A DNA stretch of 64,000 nucleotides, from contig NZ_BMGS01000005.1 in the NCBI RefSeq assembly GCF_014640315.1, positions 397,317-461,316 of the forward strand. The letters are read 5' to 3'. Source of the stretch: Hymenobacter glacieicola. GTDB taxonomy: Bacteria; Bacteroidota; Bacteroidia; Cytophagales; Hymenobacteraceae. Of this stretch, positions 26,801 through 34,608 are shown in pieces. Numbering within the stretch: position 1 is the stretch's first letter; each line of letters opens with the position of its first letter. Below the pieces are notes generated by a model. It was not told the DNA's origin. It saw nothing but the letters and a program-made list of their open reading frames with translations, and did no database searches. The position numbers and the translations under genes were made by a program.

Positions 26801-29006
26801 CATCAAGTCGGCGGAGGTGAACAAGCCCGCCCTGACGGCCAACAACGTAAACTTTACCTACGACCTCAAGGCGGGTAACACGGAGTTTGCCCGCGAGGAA
26901 GGCGACAATAAGTCGAGCATTGAGCTGCCGTACTCTCAGTACCGCACCACGCTCTCGGGCGGTAAGTGGGACTTCAAGAAGAAGCTGGTGCAGCTGCGGG
27001 TAGCGCCCGGCGCCGATTCCTCGCGCTCCTTCTTCTACAGCACCAAGCCCGAGCAGAAAGGCCTCAAGTTCCAGGCCGCTACCGGCCAGTACGATTTGAG
27101 CCGCTACCGGCTGGTGGCCGGCGGCGTGCCCCGCATTTCTTCGGCCGACGCTTGGATTACCCCCGATTCCAGCAAAGTTTACATTCTGCCCAACGCCGAG
27201 ATGCGCGCTTTCCAGAACGCGGGCATCGTGATGGACACGCTGCGCAAGTACCACCAGTTGTACAAAGGCGAAATTCGGGTGCTTTCGCGCATGGCCTTCT
27301 CGGGCAACGCGCTGTACAGCTACAAGAACGCCTCCGCCGATTCATTCGCCATCAAGTTCGCCAACTTCCACGTCGATTCGATGGCGACCATAACGGCTTC
27401 GCTGGGCAAAAACGGCGCGGCGAAGGGCGGCATGAAGGGGCTGCTTAAGCGTGGGCCTTCGGAAGACGAACAGCCCGCCTCCCCACCGACTATTGCGGTA
27501 GCCAGCTTGCAGGCTACCGACAAGTTTCACCTGGCCCCGCGCATTGCCTACCGGGGCGGCGTCACGATGAACTCCCAGAAAAAAGGCTTCACCTTCGACG
27601 GCCAGGCCAAGCTTAACTTCGTGAAGTCGACGACGGCCTCCGACTGGTTTGCCGTGCAGGATACCATTGACCCCAAGGGCATCCGCATCAAGCTGAACGG
27701 GCCGAAATCGGAAGATGGGACGCCCATGCTGTCGGGCCTGTTCCTGTCGGAAGGCACGGGCAAGATTTACCCCTTGTTTGTGGCCACCAAGCCCGGCGTG
27801 ACGGACATGAACCTGTTTGAGGTAGACGGCGACCTGCGCTTCAATCAGAAGAAAGGCCAGTACAGCATCAGTCGCCACGACCCTGCCGACCCCGACGTGT
27901 ACGAAGGCTCGGTGCTGACCCTAACGGACTCCACGGGCGCGCTCGACTTCCGTGGCAAGCTCAACCTGATCAACTCCAATAAGGACTACACCCTGACGGC
28001 CGCCGGCCTGGGCTACGCCAAGCCCGACAGCGCCATCTACGACCTGAACACCTTCCTGACCTTCGACATTAACCTGCCGGAGAAGGCCGTGGAAGCCATG
28101 GCCCAGGACCTGGCCACGAACGCCAAGGGCGCCCCGGAAGCGCTGGACGGCTCGCCGGCCCAGCTCTACAAAATGGGTGAGTTCATCGGCAACAAGGCCG
28201 TGCAGGAGTACAGCACCCGCAAGGGTGGCTACGTGCCCCTGCAAAAAGTATCGGCTAAGTTCCTGCACACGGTGGTGCTGAATCAGGTGAATCTGCGCTG
28301 GAATGAGAAGTTCAAGTCGTGGTACTCGGTGGGCAAAATTGGCCTGGTGAGCGTGGGCAAGAAGGACATCAACGCCCTGATTGACGGCTACATCGAAATC
28401 AAGAAGGAAAGCACCGGCGACGCCGTGGAGCTCTACCTGGAAGCCGAGCCCCAGACCTGGTACTACCTCAAGTACTCCAACAACGTGATGCTGGCCAAGG
28501 CCCAGCACGGCTCCTTCGACGAAATCATCGGTCTGAAAGCCAAGGGTGACTATAACACGGCCACCGAGTACGGCTTCTACCTCGGCGACGACATGGAGGT
28601 GCAAACCTTCCTCAACCACTTCCGCAAGGACTACCTGAAGGAAACCGGCAAGCGCAAAGTCAACACGACCCAGCCCCAGAGCTCTGGTAACTTCGACTTC
28701 ATGGAGGAGGGCGCCAAGAAGAAAAAGAAGAAAAAGGATCCGGTAGAAGAGGCCCTGGAAGCCGACCCCAACGCCGCCCCGCCCGCAGAGGAACCCGCCA
28801 AGAAAAAGAAGAAAAAGGACGAGCCCGTAGAAGCCGCTCCGGCCCCCACCGACGCTCCGGCCGAGGACACCGGCAAGAAAAAGAAGAAAAAGGATGAGGC
28901 GGTAGAAGCTACCCCGCCCACCGATACCCCACCGGCCGAGGAACCGAAAAAGGAATCCAAGAAGAAAAAGAAGAAGGACGCCAACGACCCCTTCGGCGAC
29001 GAGTAA
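23817..29006 (+). CDS. Very large exported protein of unknown function with a poly-lysine tail
   Basis: A protein of 1729 residues, the largest in the window, that I cannot assign to a named family. It has a signal peptide (MKRTLFGWVCALLLGIHAPAWAQ) and no internal transmembrane helices. A helical N-terminal part (about 40-190) leads into a Pro/Ala-rich linker (about 200-260). A long body of beta-rich, repeated-looking segments follows (phrases such as YVYFDKPEVLGGAYDTTVYF and TLNIKSAEVNKPAL). The last 85 or so residues are low-complexity: four blocks of six or seven lysines alternate with acidic Pro/Ala/Glu spacers, ending DPFGDE. A structural envelope or surface role is plausible, but there is no direct evidence. 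It is monocistronic with its own terminator. Confidence 0.8.
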   Translation: MKRTLFGWVCALLLGIHAPAWAQQKPQPAKQPAGAPAAAPALPRFTGKLSSEPEQFMVDVQSMMATTNNGAAKAAGTRLQQLWASNKLTATQQRYIVSLSQYMLARKFRPKPHFEHFYTAIAAGALVQNFSDQQMTEFLSVAGKALEKEQPTDAEKFMASAAQFLDTRFLYRSRYSTLRVVGGTFSFAYNETDMPSMAPPAPPAAPTPAPATVSTKKLDTKKKNNGWGDEDPWNTDSGTAAKSADGSGWTDQTPSYSAYVAPSTRGPVLLIKDADLFLASSGDSVFIRKTSGAVMPVRNRFVGYGGQYAWQVNANPVTADLTTYDFDITRPEFTAQPVTLTYPAVLEQPVQGWLAYRSLKRKTPTTDTGYPRFVSNTNDARVKNIGQNIRYFGGFSLSGNRALSASLDGALSRIIVDVDGKPKFRASSRAYELGDSVITASHAAVTIFQDKQDSLTHPGVKLKYNKPKQVLQLARESGLYKTTPFYDSYHQMEVTAELLTWPLRTPYIDFSILTAKNQVTANFESKEFYTNTRYQQIKAINKLHPLQMVVGYSMENGNKRLFTIQEVATFRKLKPDNVRTAVAGLARDGYVAWYPQTDQVVLLPKAMHYVNSSRGKKDYDHIAIKSLSPSGKNATLDLNTNDLIVRGVDRFNFSDDSVTVFVKPDSSVIRIQKNRGVLFNGTVVASAFVFKGKEFKFDYDGFYIDLVKIDSIIVKGKGSKGSVMKARKDVDWTLTNKKKNSAGRLYINAPNNKSGRKKLGAYPTFDASTGAYVYFDKPEVLGGAYDTTVYFDIPPFKLDSLNNKNRAAVGFKGTFVSGGIMPDFQTKLSMQDDGSLGFVYNVPKEGFPLYGGKGRLFNKVLMSNRGLQGLGNVKYLTGDFSSDQFIFYKDSVVTVGKTATILPGPLNGTEFAKVNLLPGYQMKWAVKQDSMYLTTQAQGESFKLYDTNNGFKGTLTYTPGGLYGDGRMDGPQSFIRSTSFAFKPTRYTGKKATLNIKSAEVNKPALTANNVNFTYDLKAGNTEFAREEGDNKSSIELPYSQYRTTLSGGKWDFKKKLVQLRVAPGADSSRSFFYSTKPEQKGLKFQAATGQYDLSRYRLVAGGVPRISSADAWITPDSSKVYILPNAEMRAFQNAGIVMDTLRKYHQLYKGEIRVLSRMAFSGNALYSYKNASADSFAIKFANFHVDSMATITASLGKNGAAKGGMKGLLKRGPSEDEQPASPPTIAVASLQATDKFHLAPRIAYRGGVTMNSQKKGFTFDGQAKLNFVKSTTASDWFAVQDTIDPKGIRIKLNGPKSEDGTPMLSGLFLSEGTGKIYPLFVATKPGVTDMNLFEVDGDLRFNQKKGQYSISRHDPADPDVYEGSVLTLTDSTGALDFRGKLNLINSNKDYTLTAAGLGYAKPDSAIYDLNTFLTFDINLPEKAVEAMAQDLATNAKGAPEALDGSPAQLYKMGEFIGNKAVQEYSTRKGGYVPLQKVSAKFLHTVVLNQVNLRWNEKFKSWYSVGKIGLVSVGKKDINALIDGYIEIKKESTGDAVELYLEAEPQTWYYLKYSNNVMLAKAQHGSFDEIIGLKAKGDYNTATEYGFYLGDDMEVQTFLNHFRKDYLKETGKRKVNTTQPQSSGNFDFMEEGAKKKKKKKDPVEEALEADPNAAPPAEEPAKKKKKKDEPVEAAPAPTDAPAEDTGKKKKKKDEAVEATPPTDTPPAEEPKKESKKKKKKDANDPFGDE

Positions 29007-29010
29007 CCTG

Positions 29011-29045
29011 AAAAGCCCCGGCAGAAAATCTGCTGGGGCTTTTTT
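29011..29045 (+). terminator. Terminator after the 1729-residue gene
   Basis: The stem AAAAGCCCCGGCAGA pairs with TCTGCTGGGGCTTTT (one G-T pair) and ends in a T-run. It touches hairpin repeat copy C. Confidence 0.85.
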
Positions 29046-29124
29046 GTCATTCCGACCGGAGGGAGGAATCTGGGTTAGCCGTATTGGTACGAACCCAGAT
29101 TCCTCCCTCCGGTCGGAATGACAA
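29044..29124. repeat. Long hairpin repeat, copy C, with perfect 33-bp arms
   Basis: TTGTCATTCCGACCGGAGGG... and its exact complement form 33-bp arms around a 15-base loop. The right end stops 3 bases before the plsY -7 box. Confidence 0.9.
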
Positions 29125-29127
29125 TGA

Positions 29128-29135
29128 TATCTTTG
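29128..29135 (+). promoter_or_regulatory. -7 box of plsY
   Basis: A perfect TATCTTTG lies 32 bases before ATG 29168. The position of its -33 element falls inside hairpin repeat copy C and does not match TTG. Confidence 0.55.
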
Positions 29136-29167
29136 CCTATACCGACGAAACGCTACCCATCTTTCCC

Positions 29168-29809
29168 ATGAATCTCCCCTTAGTGCTTGGCCTGTTGGTG
29201 GCCGCTTACCTTATTGGCTCCATCCCAACGGCTTTGTGGGTCGGCCGCGCGTTTTTCGGACTCGATATTCGGGAGCATGGTTCGGGTAATTCCGGGGCTA
29301 CGAACACGTTTCGGGTGCTGGGCAAGAAGTCCGGCTCCTTCGTCATGGCCGTGGACGTGCTCAAGGGCTGGGCCGCTACCTCCCTGGCTCAGGTCATGCT
29401 CAACCAGGGTGCCATTCTGCCCGAGCAGCTGTTGTATTACCAGCTGGCCTGCGGCGTACTGGCCGTGGTTGGTCACATTTACCCTATTTGGGCGGGTTTC
29501 CGCGGCGGCAAGGGGGTAGCCACCGTGCTGGGCATGATGCTGGCCATTGCCCCCGCCACGGTGGGCGTGTGCATTCTGGTGTTTATCGTCACGCTGCTGA
29601 TTTCGCGCTACGTGTCCCTGTCCTCCATGACGGCCGGCCTCGTGTTTGCCTTGCTCCAGCTGCTACCCCAGTTCCGCCCCGATAACTCGTTGCTGCTCTG
29701 GTTTGGCTTCGTGCTGGCCGCCCTGCTCGTGTACACCCACCGCGCTAATATCGGCCGCTTGCGCGCCGGCACCGAAAGCCGCGTGCCCATGCCGTGGGAT
29801 AAGAGGTAA
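29168..29809 (+). CDS. plsY: Acyl-phosphate:glycerol-3-phosphate acyltransferase PlsY
   Basis: Integral membrane enzyme that makes lysophosphatidic acid from acyl-phosphate and glycerol 3-phosphate, the first step of phospholipid synthesis. It has 213 residues and about five hydrophobic helices. The family motifs are present: IPTALWVGR and GSGNSGATNTFRVLGKKSG near the N-terminus, and GFRGGKGVATVLG in the central loop. The upstream in-frame ATG at 29084 lies inside the hairpin repeat and is rejected as the start. Confidence 0.96.
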   Translation: MNLPLVLGLLVAAYLIGSIPTALWVGRAFFGLDIREHGSGNSGATNTFRVLGKKSGSFVMAVDVLKGWAATSLAQVMLNQGAILPEQLLYYQLACGVLAVVGHIYPIWAGFRGGKGVATVLGMMLAIAPATVGVCILVFIVTLLISRYVSLSSMTAGLVFALLQLLPQFRPDNSLLLWFGFVLAALLVYTHRANIGRLRAGTESRVPMPWDKR

Positions 29810-29831
29810 ATGCGTATGATGATATTATTCT

Positions 29832-30302
29832 ATGAATTTCAAGATTGTAATAACAGTATTGTTATCAATTACCCTTTCTGCCTGTCGGCGGACTTTGGTG
29901 CTTACCCAGGAGGCAGCTAATCCTGCCACGCTGGAGAAAAAGCAGATGCGCCGCATCCTTCGTCGCTCAACCGTGGTACTAAGTCCGCCACCTTCCGGAT
30001 ATACCCGTCTGCGCCGAACGAACCCGAACCACGAAGCCTTAGCGTGCGGGCGAATTGTTGTGTTGGAGGGCATTAATACTTCACGGCCATTTCCTGGAGC
30101 TATCAGTAGGTTTAATCGACAGTCGTATGTCAGTGCTGATGAAAATGGTTACTACATATTGCCTTTAGCGCCCGGAAAACACAAGCTACAGGCAGGAGCT
30201 GTGGGCTTGTTCTTTTCGCAGCCATTGGCCCTGACCGTTGAGCAAGGGGACTCTATCATCATTAACTACGAGCTGCTGCCGGATTTTCGTCCTCTTCACT
30301 AG
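29832..30302 (+). CDS. Lipoprotein with a carboxypeptidase-regulatory-like domain
   Basis: A 156-residue predicted lipoprotein; the signal MNFKIVITVLLSITLSAC ends in a lipobox with Cys 18. The C-terminal half (GRIVVLEGINTSRPFPGAIS, VSADENGYYILPLAPGKHKL) has the shape of a transthyretin/carboxypeptidase-regulatory-like beta sandwich, common as an adhesion or plug domain in Bacteroidota. It sits between plsY and the dipeptidase, in the same direction. Its codon use is more AT-rich than that of its neighbours. Confidence 0.7.
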   Translation: MNFKIVITVLLSITLSACRRTLVLTQEAANPATLEKKQMRRILRRSTVVLSPPPSGYTRLRRTNPNHEALACGRIVVLEGINTSRPFPGAISRFNRQSYVSADENGYYILPLAPGKHKLQAGAVGLFFSQPLALTVEQGDSIIINYELLPDFRPLH

Positions 30303-30382
30303 GATTGTTGCACTATTACGCGCCTCCTACCTATCCCTTCCCTACTTTTACCCTCCGCATTTCCAACCAACCCCACCGCCGC

Positions 30383-31747
30383 ATGGCTTCCTACCTCGAG
30401 CAGAACCAAGAGCGTTTCCTGAGTGAGCTGATTGACTGGCTCCGCATCCCCTCCGTATCCGCTGATCCTAAGTTTCACGGCGACGTGCTGCGTGCCGCCG
30501 ACTACCTGAAAGCCCGCTTCGAGGAAGTAGGCCTGGAAAACGTGGAGCTGTGCCCCACGGCCGGCAACCCCATCGTGTACGGCGAGAAACTCATTGACCC
30601 TAGCCTGCCCACGGTGCTCGTGTACGGCCACTACGACGTGCAGCCCGCCGACCCTTACGAGCTGTGGACCTCCGGGCCGTTTGAGCCGGTTATTAAGGAC
30701 GGCAAGATTTACGCCCGCGGGGCCTGCGACGACAAAGGCCAAGTGTATATGCACGTAAAAGCCCTGGAGCTGATGAACCAGGAAGGCGGCGTGCCCTGCA
30801 ACGTGAAGGTGATGATTGAGGGCGAGGAGGAAATTGGCTCCAATAACCTGGGCATCTTCGTGCGCAACAACAAGGAGAAGCTCAAGGCCGATGTCATCCT
30901 GATTTCCGATACCGGCATGCTCAGCAACGAGCAGCCCAGCATTGAGGTCGGCTTGCGCGGCCTGAGCTACCACGAGGTAGAAGTAACCGGCCCCAACCGC
31001 GACCTGCACTCCGGCCTCTACGGCGGGGCCGTGGCCAACCCCATCAACGTGCTCTGCAAGATGATTGCCTCTTTGCACGACGAGAACAACCACATTACCA
31101 TCCCGGCCTTCTACGACAATGTAGCCGTGCTGAGCGAGCAGGAGCGGGCCGAGCTCAACCGCGTGCCCCACTCCGATGAGGAGTTCATGCAAAGCATTGG
31201 CTTGCCGGCTACCTACGGCGAAAAAGGCTACACCACGGTGGAGCGCATTGGCATCCGACCCACGCTGGACGTGAACGGCATCTGGGGCGGCTACACCGGC
31301 GAGGGCGCCAAGACGGTTATTGCCTCCAAGGCCTACGCTAAAATTTCCATGCGTCTGGTGCCGAATCAGACCTCTGAGGAAATCACGCAGATTTTCCAGC
31401 AGCACTTCGAAAGCATTGCCCCGGCCGGCGTGACGGTGGTGGTAAAGCCCCACCACGGCGGTGAGCCGGTCGTAACGCCCACCGATTCGGTAGCCTACAA
31501 AGCCGCCGCCGATGCCATGGAAACCACCTTCGGCAAGCGCCCGATTCCTACCCGGGGCGGCGGCTCCATTCCGATTGTGGCCATGTTCAAATCGGAACTG
31601 GGCCTGGATACGGTGCTGCTTGGTTTCGGCCTCGACTCTGATGCTATTCACTCGCCCAATGAGCACTACGGCGTGTTCAACTTCCTGAAGGGCATCGAAA
31701 CCATTCCGCACTTCTACCGCAACTACGCCGCCGCAGCTACGAAATAA
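30383..31747 (+). CDS. M20/M28-family metallodipeptidase
   Basis: Cytoplasmic zinc dipeptidase of 454 residues that cleaves short peptides (CNDP/PepV-like M20 family). The metal ligands are visible: the His and catalytic Asp in VLVYGHYDVQPAD, the bridging Asp in GACDDKGQVYMHVKA, and the Glu pair in MIEGEEEIGS; HSPNEHYGV supplies the last His. A dimerisation domain (about 200-340) carries RDLHSGLYGG. The start ATG 30383 (MASYLEQNQERF) fits the family; the longer frame from 30305 adds a non-conserved stretch. Confidence 0.93.
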   Translation: MASYLEQNQERFLSELIDWLRIPSVSADPKFHGDVLRAADYLKARFEEVGLENVELCPTAGNPIVYGEKLIDPSLPTVLVYGHYDVQPADPYELWTSGPFEPVIKDGKIYARGACDDKGQVYMHVKALELMNQEGGVPCNVKVMIEGEEEIGSNNLGIFVRNNKEKLKADVILISDTGMLSNEQPSIEVGLRGLSYHEVEVTGPNRDLHSGLYGGAVANPINVLCKMIASLHDENNHITIPAFYDNVAVLSEQERAELNRVPHSDEEFMQSIGLPATYGEKGYTTVERIGIRPTLDVNGIWGGYTGEGAKTVIASKAYAKISMRLVPNQTSEEITQIFQQHFESIAPAGVTVVVKPHHGGEPVVTPTDSVAYKAAADAMETTFGKRPIPTRGGGSIPIVAMFKSELGLDTVLLGFGLDSDAIHSPNEHYGVFNFLKGIETIPHFYRNYAAAATK

Positions 31748-31764
31748 ACAGCGGCTTACTCCCT

Positions 31765-31813
31765 AAAGCAAGAGAGGCTCGTTTCCGCGTTGGAAACGAG
31801 CCTCTCTTGCTTT
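31765..31813. terminator. Long bidirectional terminator
   Basis: A perfect 22-bp stem (AAAGCAAGAGAGGCTCGTTT... with its complement) and a five-base loop. It lies between the convergent dipeptidase and barrel genes. Confidence 0.85.
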
Positions 31814-31834
31814 AACACTGCTTACAACTTGCTG

Positions 31835-32437
31835 CTAACGGCCTAACAGGTAGCCTAGCTGAAACTGAAATACAGAATTGTATGCTTTGACCTTGTTGCC
31901 CGCAATATCCTTATAGATGGGAGTAAATCCTTGATTATACCGGATGCCAATGCTCGGGCCGCTGCTGAACTGGTAGCCAACCCCGGCCACGCCGCCCAAA
32001 TCAACGGTGTTGTAGGGCTCTTTGTCGGTGCCGGAAATAGAGGAACTGCCGCTGCGTAGCTCATTTTTTGCGGCTACCAACACCCCCACCTGCGGACCCA
32101 ACTCGAAGAAAGGCCCATCGGCATTGATGCGCAGCAGCACGGGAATATCAAGGTAGTGCAGGGTAAGTTTGGACTCGACAGCGCCGTTCTCCGTGCGGGT
32201 TCCTTTCACTGAGTACAAAATTTCGGGCTGGAGGGCAATAAAGTTTTTCGGCGCCAATCCGAATTGAAAAGCTACTCCACCAATAGGACCAACTCTGTTT
32301 TTGTTGTTCTGGTCAGCATCGTCGCCCGAAATGGTGGCCAAATTGGCGCCGGCCTTGATACCGATCTGCACCGACTGCGCCTGCGCCAGACCACTAACGC
32401 CAGCCACCAACACGAGGGAAAAGAAAACCTTTTTCAT
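31835..32437 (-). CDS. Outer-membrane beta-barrel protein, PorT family (paralog 2)
   Basis: A 200-residue barrel protein with signal peptide MKKVFFSLVLVAGVSGLAQA. The mature start VQIGIKAGANLATISGDD is the usual first strand. Internal strands include IALQPEILYSVKG, LHYLDIPVLLRIN and FFELGPQVGVLVAAK, which are shared almost word for word with the two following genes. It ends FQLGYLLGR. First of three tandem paralogs on this strand; no function is assigned. Confidence 0.85.
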   Translation of the reverse strand: MKKVFFSLVLVAGVSGLAQAQSVQIGIKAGANLATISGDDADQNNKNRVGPIGGVAFQFGLAPKNFIALQPEILYSVKGTRTENGAVESKLTLHYLDIPVLLRINADGPFFELGPQVGVLVAAKNELRSGSSSISGTDKEPYNTVDLGGVAGVGYQFSSGPSIGIRYNQGFTPIYKDIAGNKVKAYNSVFQFQLGYLLGR

Positions 32438-32482
32438 AGGAAAGAGATGTAAGAGGTATAAAAGTAACCTGAGCCAGCAAAC

Positions 32483-32519
32483 AAGCCCCGCCGAGCCCTA
32501 CGAAGGCTCAGCGGGGCTT
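32483..32519 (-). terminator. Terminator after barrel paralog 3
   Basis: AAGCCCCGC and GCGGGGCTT form the outer stem, with GAGCC/GGCTC inside. It lies just beyond the stop of the gene at 32540, between the two paralogs. Confidence 0.7.
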
Positions 32520-32539
32520 GGGCAAACGTGCTGAATAGT

Positions 32540-33241
32540 TTATTTACTCGGAATCAGGTAGCCGAGCGAGAGCTGGAACGCGGAGTGGCGGGCGTTGGCC
32601 AGGTCGCCGTTGAAGTAGCTGCCGTTGTCGCTCTTCACAAAGTCGCTGAAGGCACCGGTGTAGCGCAGGTTCAGGCTCAGGCCATTATCGGCCTGGTAGC
32701 CAACCCCGGCCACGTAGCCCAGCTCGCTGCGCTTGAAGCCGCTTACGTCTTTTTTGTTTTCCGCTTCCGTCACCGTGGGTGTGCCGTTGGGCTGGCGCGT
32801 GCGGGTTACTTTCGTTTCATCGTTAGCGCTAAGCAGGTAGGAGTACTGCGGGCCCGCTTCCAGAATCAGCCCCCCGGCGTTTACCTTGAGCAGCACCGGA
32901 ACGTCAAGGTAGTTGTAGTTGACTTTGCCCTCACGCTTCTCCGTGTAGCCTACCCCCAGAATCGTGCTGGTGTACTCAGTCGGCTTGTTTTCGAAACCCT
33001 TCTGCGAATACAGAATTTCCGGCTGAATGGAGAAGAAGCCGTCGCCGGTAACGTCCGCGTTCAGCATGACGCCGCCCAGGAAGCCAAATTTGTTGTTGTA
33101 GGTATTCTCGTTCTGAACGTTGCCGGCCAGGTTGGAATAGTTAGTGCCAGCGCGCAAGCCCAGACGGACACCTTGCGCATAAGAGGACGAAACAGCGGCT
33201 ACTCCCAACAGGGTAGCGGCAAATAAGACGGTCTTTTTCAT
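32540..33241 (-). CDS. Outer-membrane beta-barrel protein, PorT family (paralog 3)
   Basis: A 233-residue barrel protein. The start MKKTVLFAATLLGVAAVSS gives a signal peptide; the longer frame upstream does not. The mature first strand is VRLGLRAGTNYSNLAGN. The strands SIQPEILYSQKGFE, YNYLDVPVLLKVN and LILEAGPQYSYLLSA match the neighbouring paralogs, and it ends FQLSLGYLIPSK. Between strands 4 and 5 it carries a longer charged loop that probably faces outward. Each paralog is followed by its own hairpin, so they are separate transcripts. Confidence 0.85.
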   Translation of the reverse strand: MKKTVLFAATLLGVAAVSSSYAQGVRLGLRAGTNYSNLAGNVQNENTYNNKFGFLGGVMLNADVTGDGFFSIQPEILYSQKGFENKPTEYTSTILGVGYTEKREGKVNYNYLDVPVLLKVNAGGLILEAGPQYSYLLSANDETKVTRTRQPNGTPTVTEAENKKDVSGFKRSELGYVAGVGYQADNGLSLNLRYTGAFSDFVKSDNGSYFNGDLANARHSAFQLSLGYLIPSK

Positions 33242-33518
33242 GGTGCAAATAGGGTTGAGTGGCAATTCCACGGGTTGAAGAAGTGGAATTGTCGGGCTAA
33301 CGTCGAAAAGTGTGCCAGCGTGTGCGTTTCTCACGGAGAAAGTTCCTGGTTCCGAGCCTATCTTTTAAAAATGTTTGATAGTCAGACTCGTAAACTCTTT
33401 GCTTCAGCTGCTGATCTTATCACGTTGGCTGACTTCGTTTGCAGTAGTGACCTAGCCCGCACAACTGCCGGTAAAATACCCTTAGTCGAAGCCAGCACCC
33501 GGTTGCACACCACAAAAA
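33242..33518. other. Intergenic spacer between barrel paralogs 3 and 4
   Basis: No gene is seen in this stretch. It should hold the promoter of the minus-strand gene at 32540, but I find no clean TAnnTTTG box. Confidence 0.4.
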
Positions 33519-33548
33519 AATGGCTACCCCACAGCAGGAGTAGCCATT
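33519..33548 (-). terminator. Terminator after barrel paralog 4
   Basis: The stem AATGGCTAC/GTAGCCATT with a 12-base loop leads into a run of T on the minus strand (A-run at 33514-33520). Confidence 0.8.
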
Positions 33549-33571
33549 ATTACAAGTTGCAAGTCAGTTGC

Positions 33572-34321
33572 TTACTTGGTCGGAATCAGGTAGCCCACTT
33601 GCAAGGTGAAGGCGTTGTTGAATGCTTTAGGCTCGTTGTCCTGGTCTTTAGTGTCGATCAGGGAGTTGAAGCCGCGGGCATAACGCAGGCCTAGGCTCAG
33701 GCCGCCATCGGTCATGTAGCCCAGGCCGGCTACGCCACTGATGTCGAACTGCGACAGGTCGGATTTGTAGGCCTCGTCGCGGCTGATGCCGGTGTAGTCC
33801 TGGAAGCCGCTATTGGCATCCACCTTATCCTTTTGGCCGTTCGTGTATTTGGTCGTCGTCTGCTGCTTGTTTTTCGAGCCAAACAGGTAGCTCACCTGCG
33901 GGCCTAGCTCGAAGAACAGGCCGCCAGCGTTGATTTTTGCCAGCAGCGGTACGTCTACGTAATGCAGCACACGCTTCTGCTCTACCTCGATTTTAGAGAT
34001 GTTGGAGCCGGCGGCGAAACCTGAATTTTGTTCCGTCTGGATTTCGTAGCCCTTACGGTTGTAGAGCAGCTCCGGCGAGAAGGAGAAGAAGCCGTCGCTG
34101 CTCAGCGGAATCGTTAACGATACCCCGGCGTTGTAGCCGAGCTTGTAGTCGGCCAAGTCGGTGCTGTAGTTAGGGCCAGTAATCTGCCCAACATTGTCGC
34201 CAGAAATGTTGGAATATGTGGCCCCGGCTTTCACACCAATGCGGAAGCCGCCGGCATCCTGGGCGTGAGCTACTGAACCAGCTGCGGCCAAGGCCACCGT
34301 AAGAGCTGCAAATTTTTTCAT
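33572..34321 (-). CDS. Outer-membrane beta-barrel protein, PorT family (paralog 4)
   Basis: A 249-residue barrel protein with signal peptide MKKFAALTVALAAAGSVAHA. The mature first strand is FRIGVKAGATYSNISGDN. The core strands FSFSPELLYNRKGYE, LHYVDVPLLAKIN and FFELGPQVSYLFGSK are shared with paralogs 2 and 3, and the end FTLQVGYLIPTK matches paralog 3. The external loop after strand 5 is Lys/Thr/Asp-rich. The cluster probably arose by tandem duplication. Confidence 0.85.
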   Translation of the reverse strand: MKKFAALTVALAAAGSVAHAQDAGGFRIGVKAGATYSNISGDNVGQITGPNYSTDLADYKLGYNAGVSLTIPLSSDGFFSFSPELLYNRKGYEIQTEQNSGFAAGSNISKIEVEQKRVLHYVDVPLLAKINAGGLFFELGPQVSYLFGSKNKQQTTTKYTNGQKDKVDANSGFQDYTGISRDEAYKSDLSQFDISGVAGLGYMTDGGLSLGLRYARGFNSLIDTKDQDNEPKAFNNAFTLQVGYLIPTK

Positions 34322-34580
34322 GGGATAGGGGATGGGGAAAGTACCTACAAAGACCACTTCACTGACCAGCACAGCCACGTTCCTCGTGGTTTCAGGCCTC
34401 ATAGCGCAAAAAAGGCTCAGTTAGTTGCGGATGAGTACAGAATTACTTGAGAATTATCCTAGTGATAATACAGCTCCTCATGAGGAAGTGCAACACCAGC
34501 AATCTGTTACAACACCATTTGGTGGCATAGCATAGAAGCCGGGCGTGGGGCCGCGGTTCAGGGCTTCCAACAGGTTTTAC

Positions 34581-34588
34581 TACTTTTG
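34581..34588 (+). promoter_or_regulatory. -7 box of the lipid A deacylase-like gene
   Basis: A perfect TACTTTTG lies 20 bases before ATG 34609. The -33 region reads GTTC rather than TTG. Confidence 0.6.
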
Positions 34589-34608
34589 AGCAGTTGGCCT
34601 TCCGCGTT

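Noticed and set aside
25623..27254. 543-codon minus-strand open frame opposite the 1729-residue gene
   Set aside because: Composition (rich in Val, Gly, His and Arg, no motifs) is that of an antisense shadow; the plus-strand frame has a signal peptide and a terminator.
28710..28980. Repeated Lys-coding DNA blocks considered as tandem repeats of regulatory kind
   Set aside because: They are in frame within the coding sequence and explained by the poly-lysine tail.
29084..29167. N-terminal extension of PlsY
   Set aside because: It is translated from the hairpin repeat and the promoter box; the family begins at the ATG at 29168.
30299..31711. 470-codon minus-strand open frame opposite the dipeptidase gene
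   Set aside because: The dipeptidase shows all metal ligands; the antisense frame has no recognisable features.
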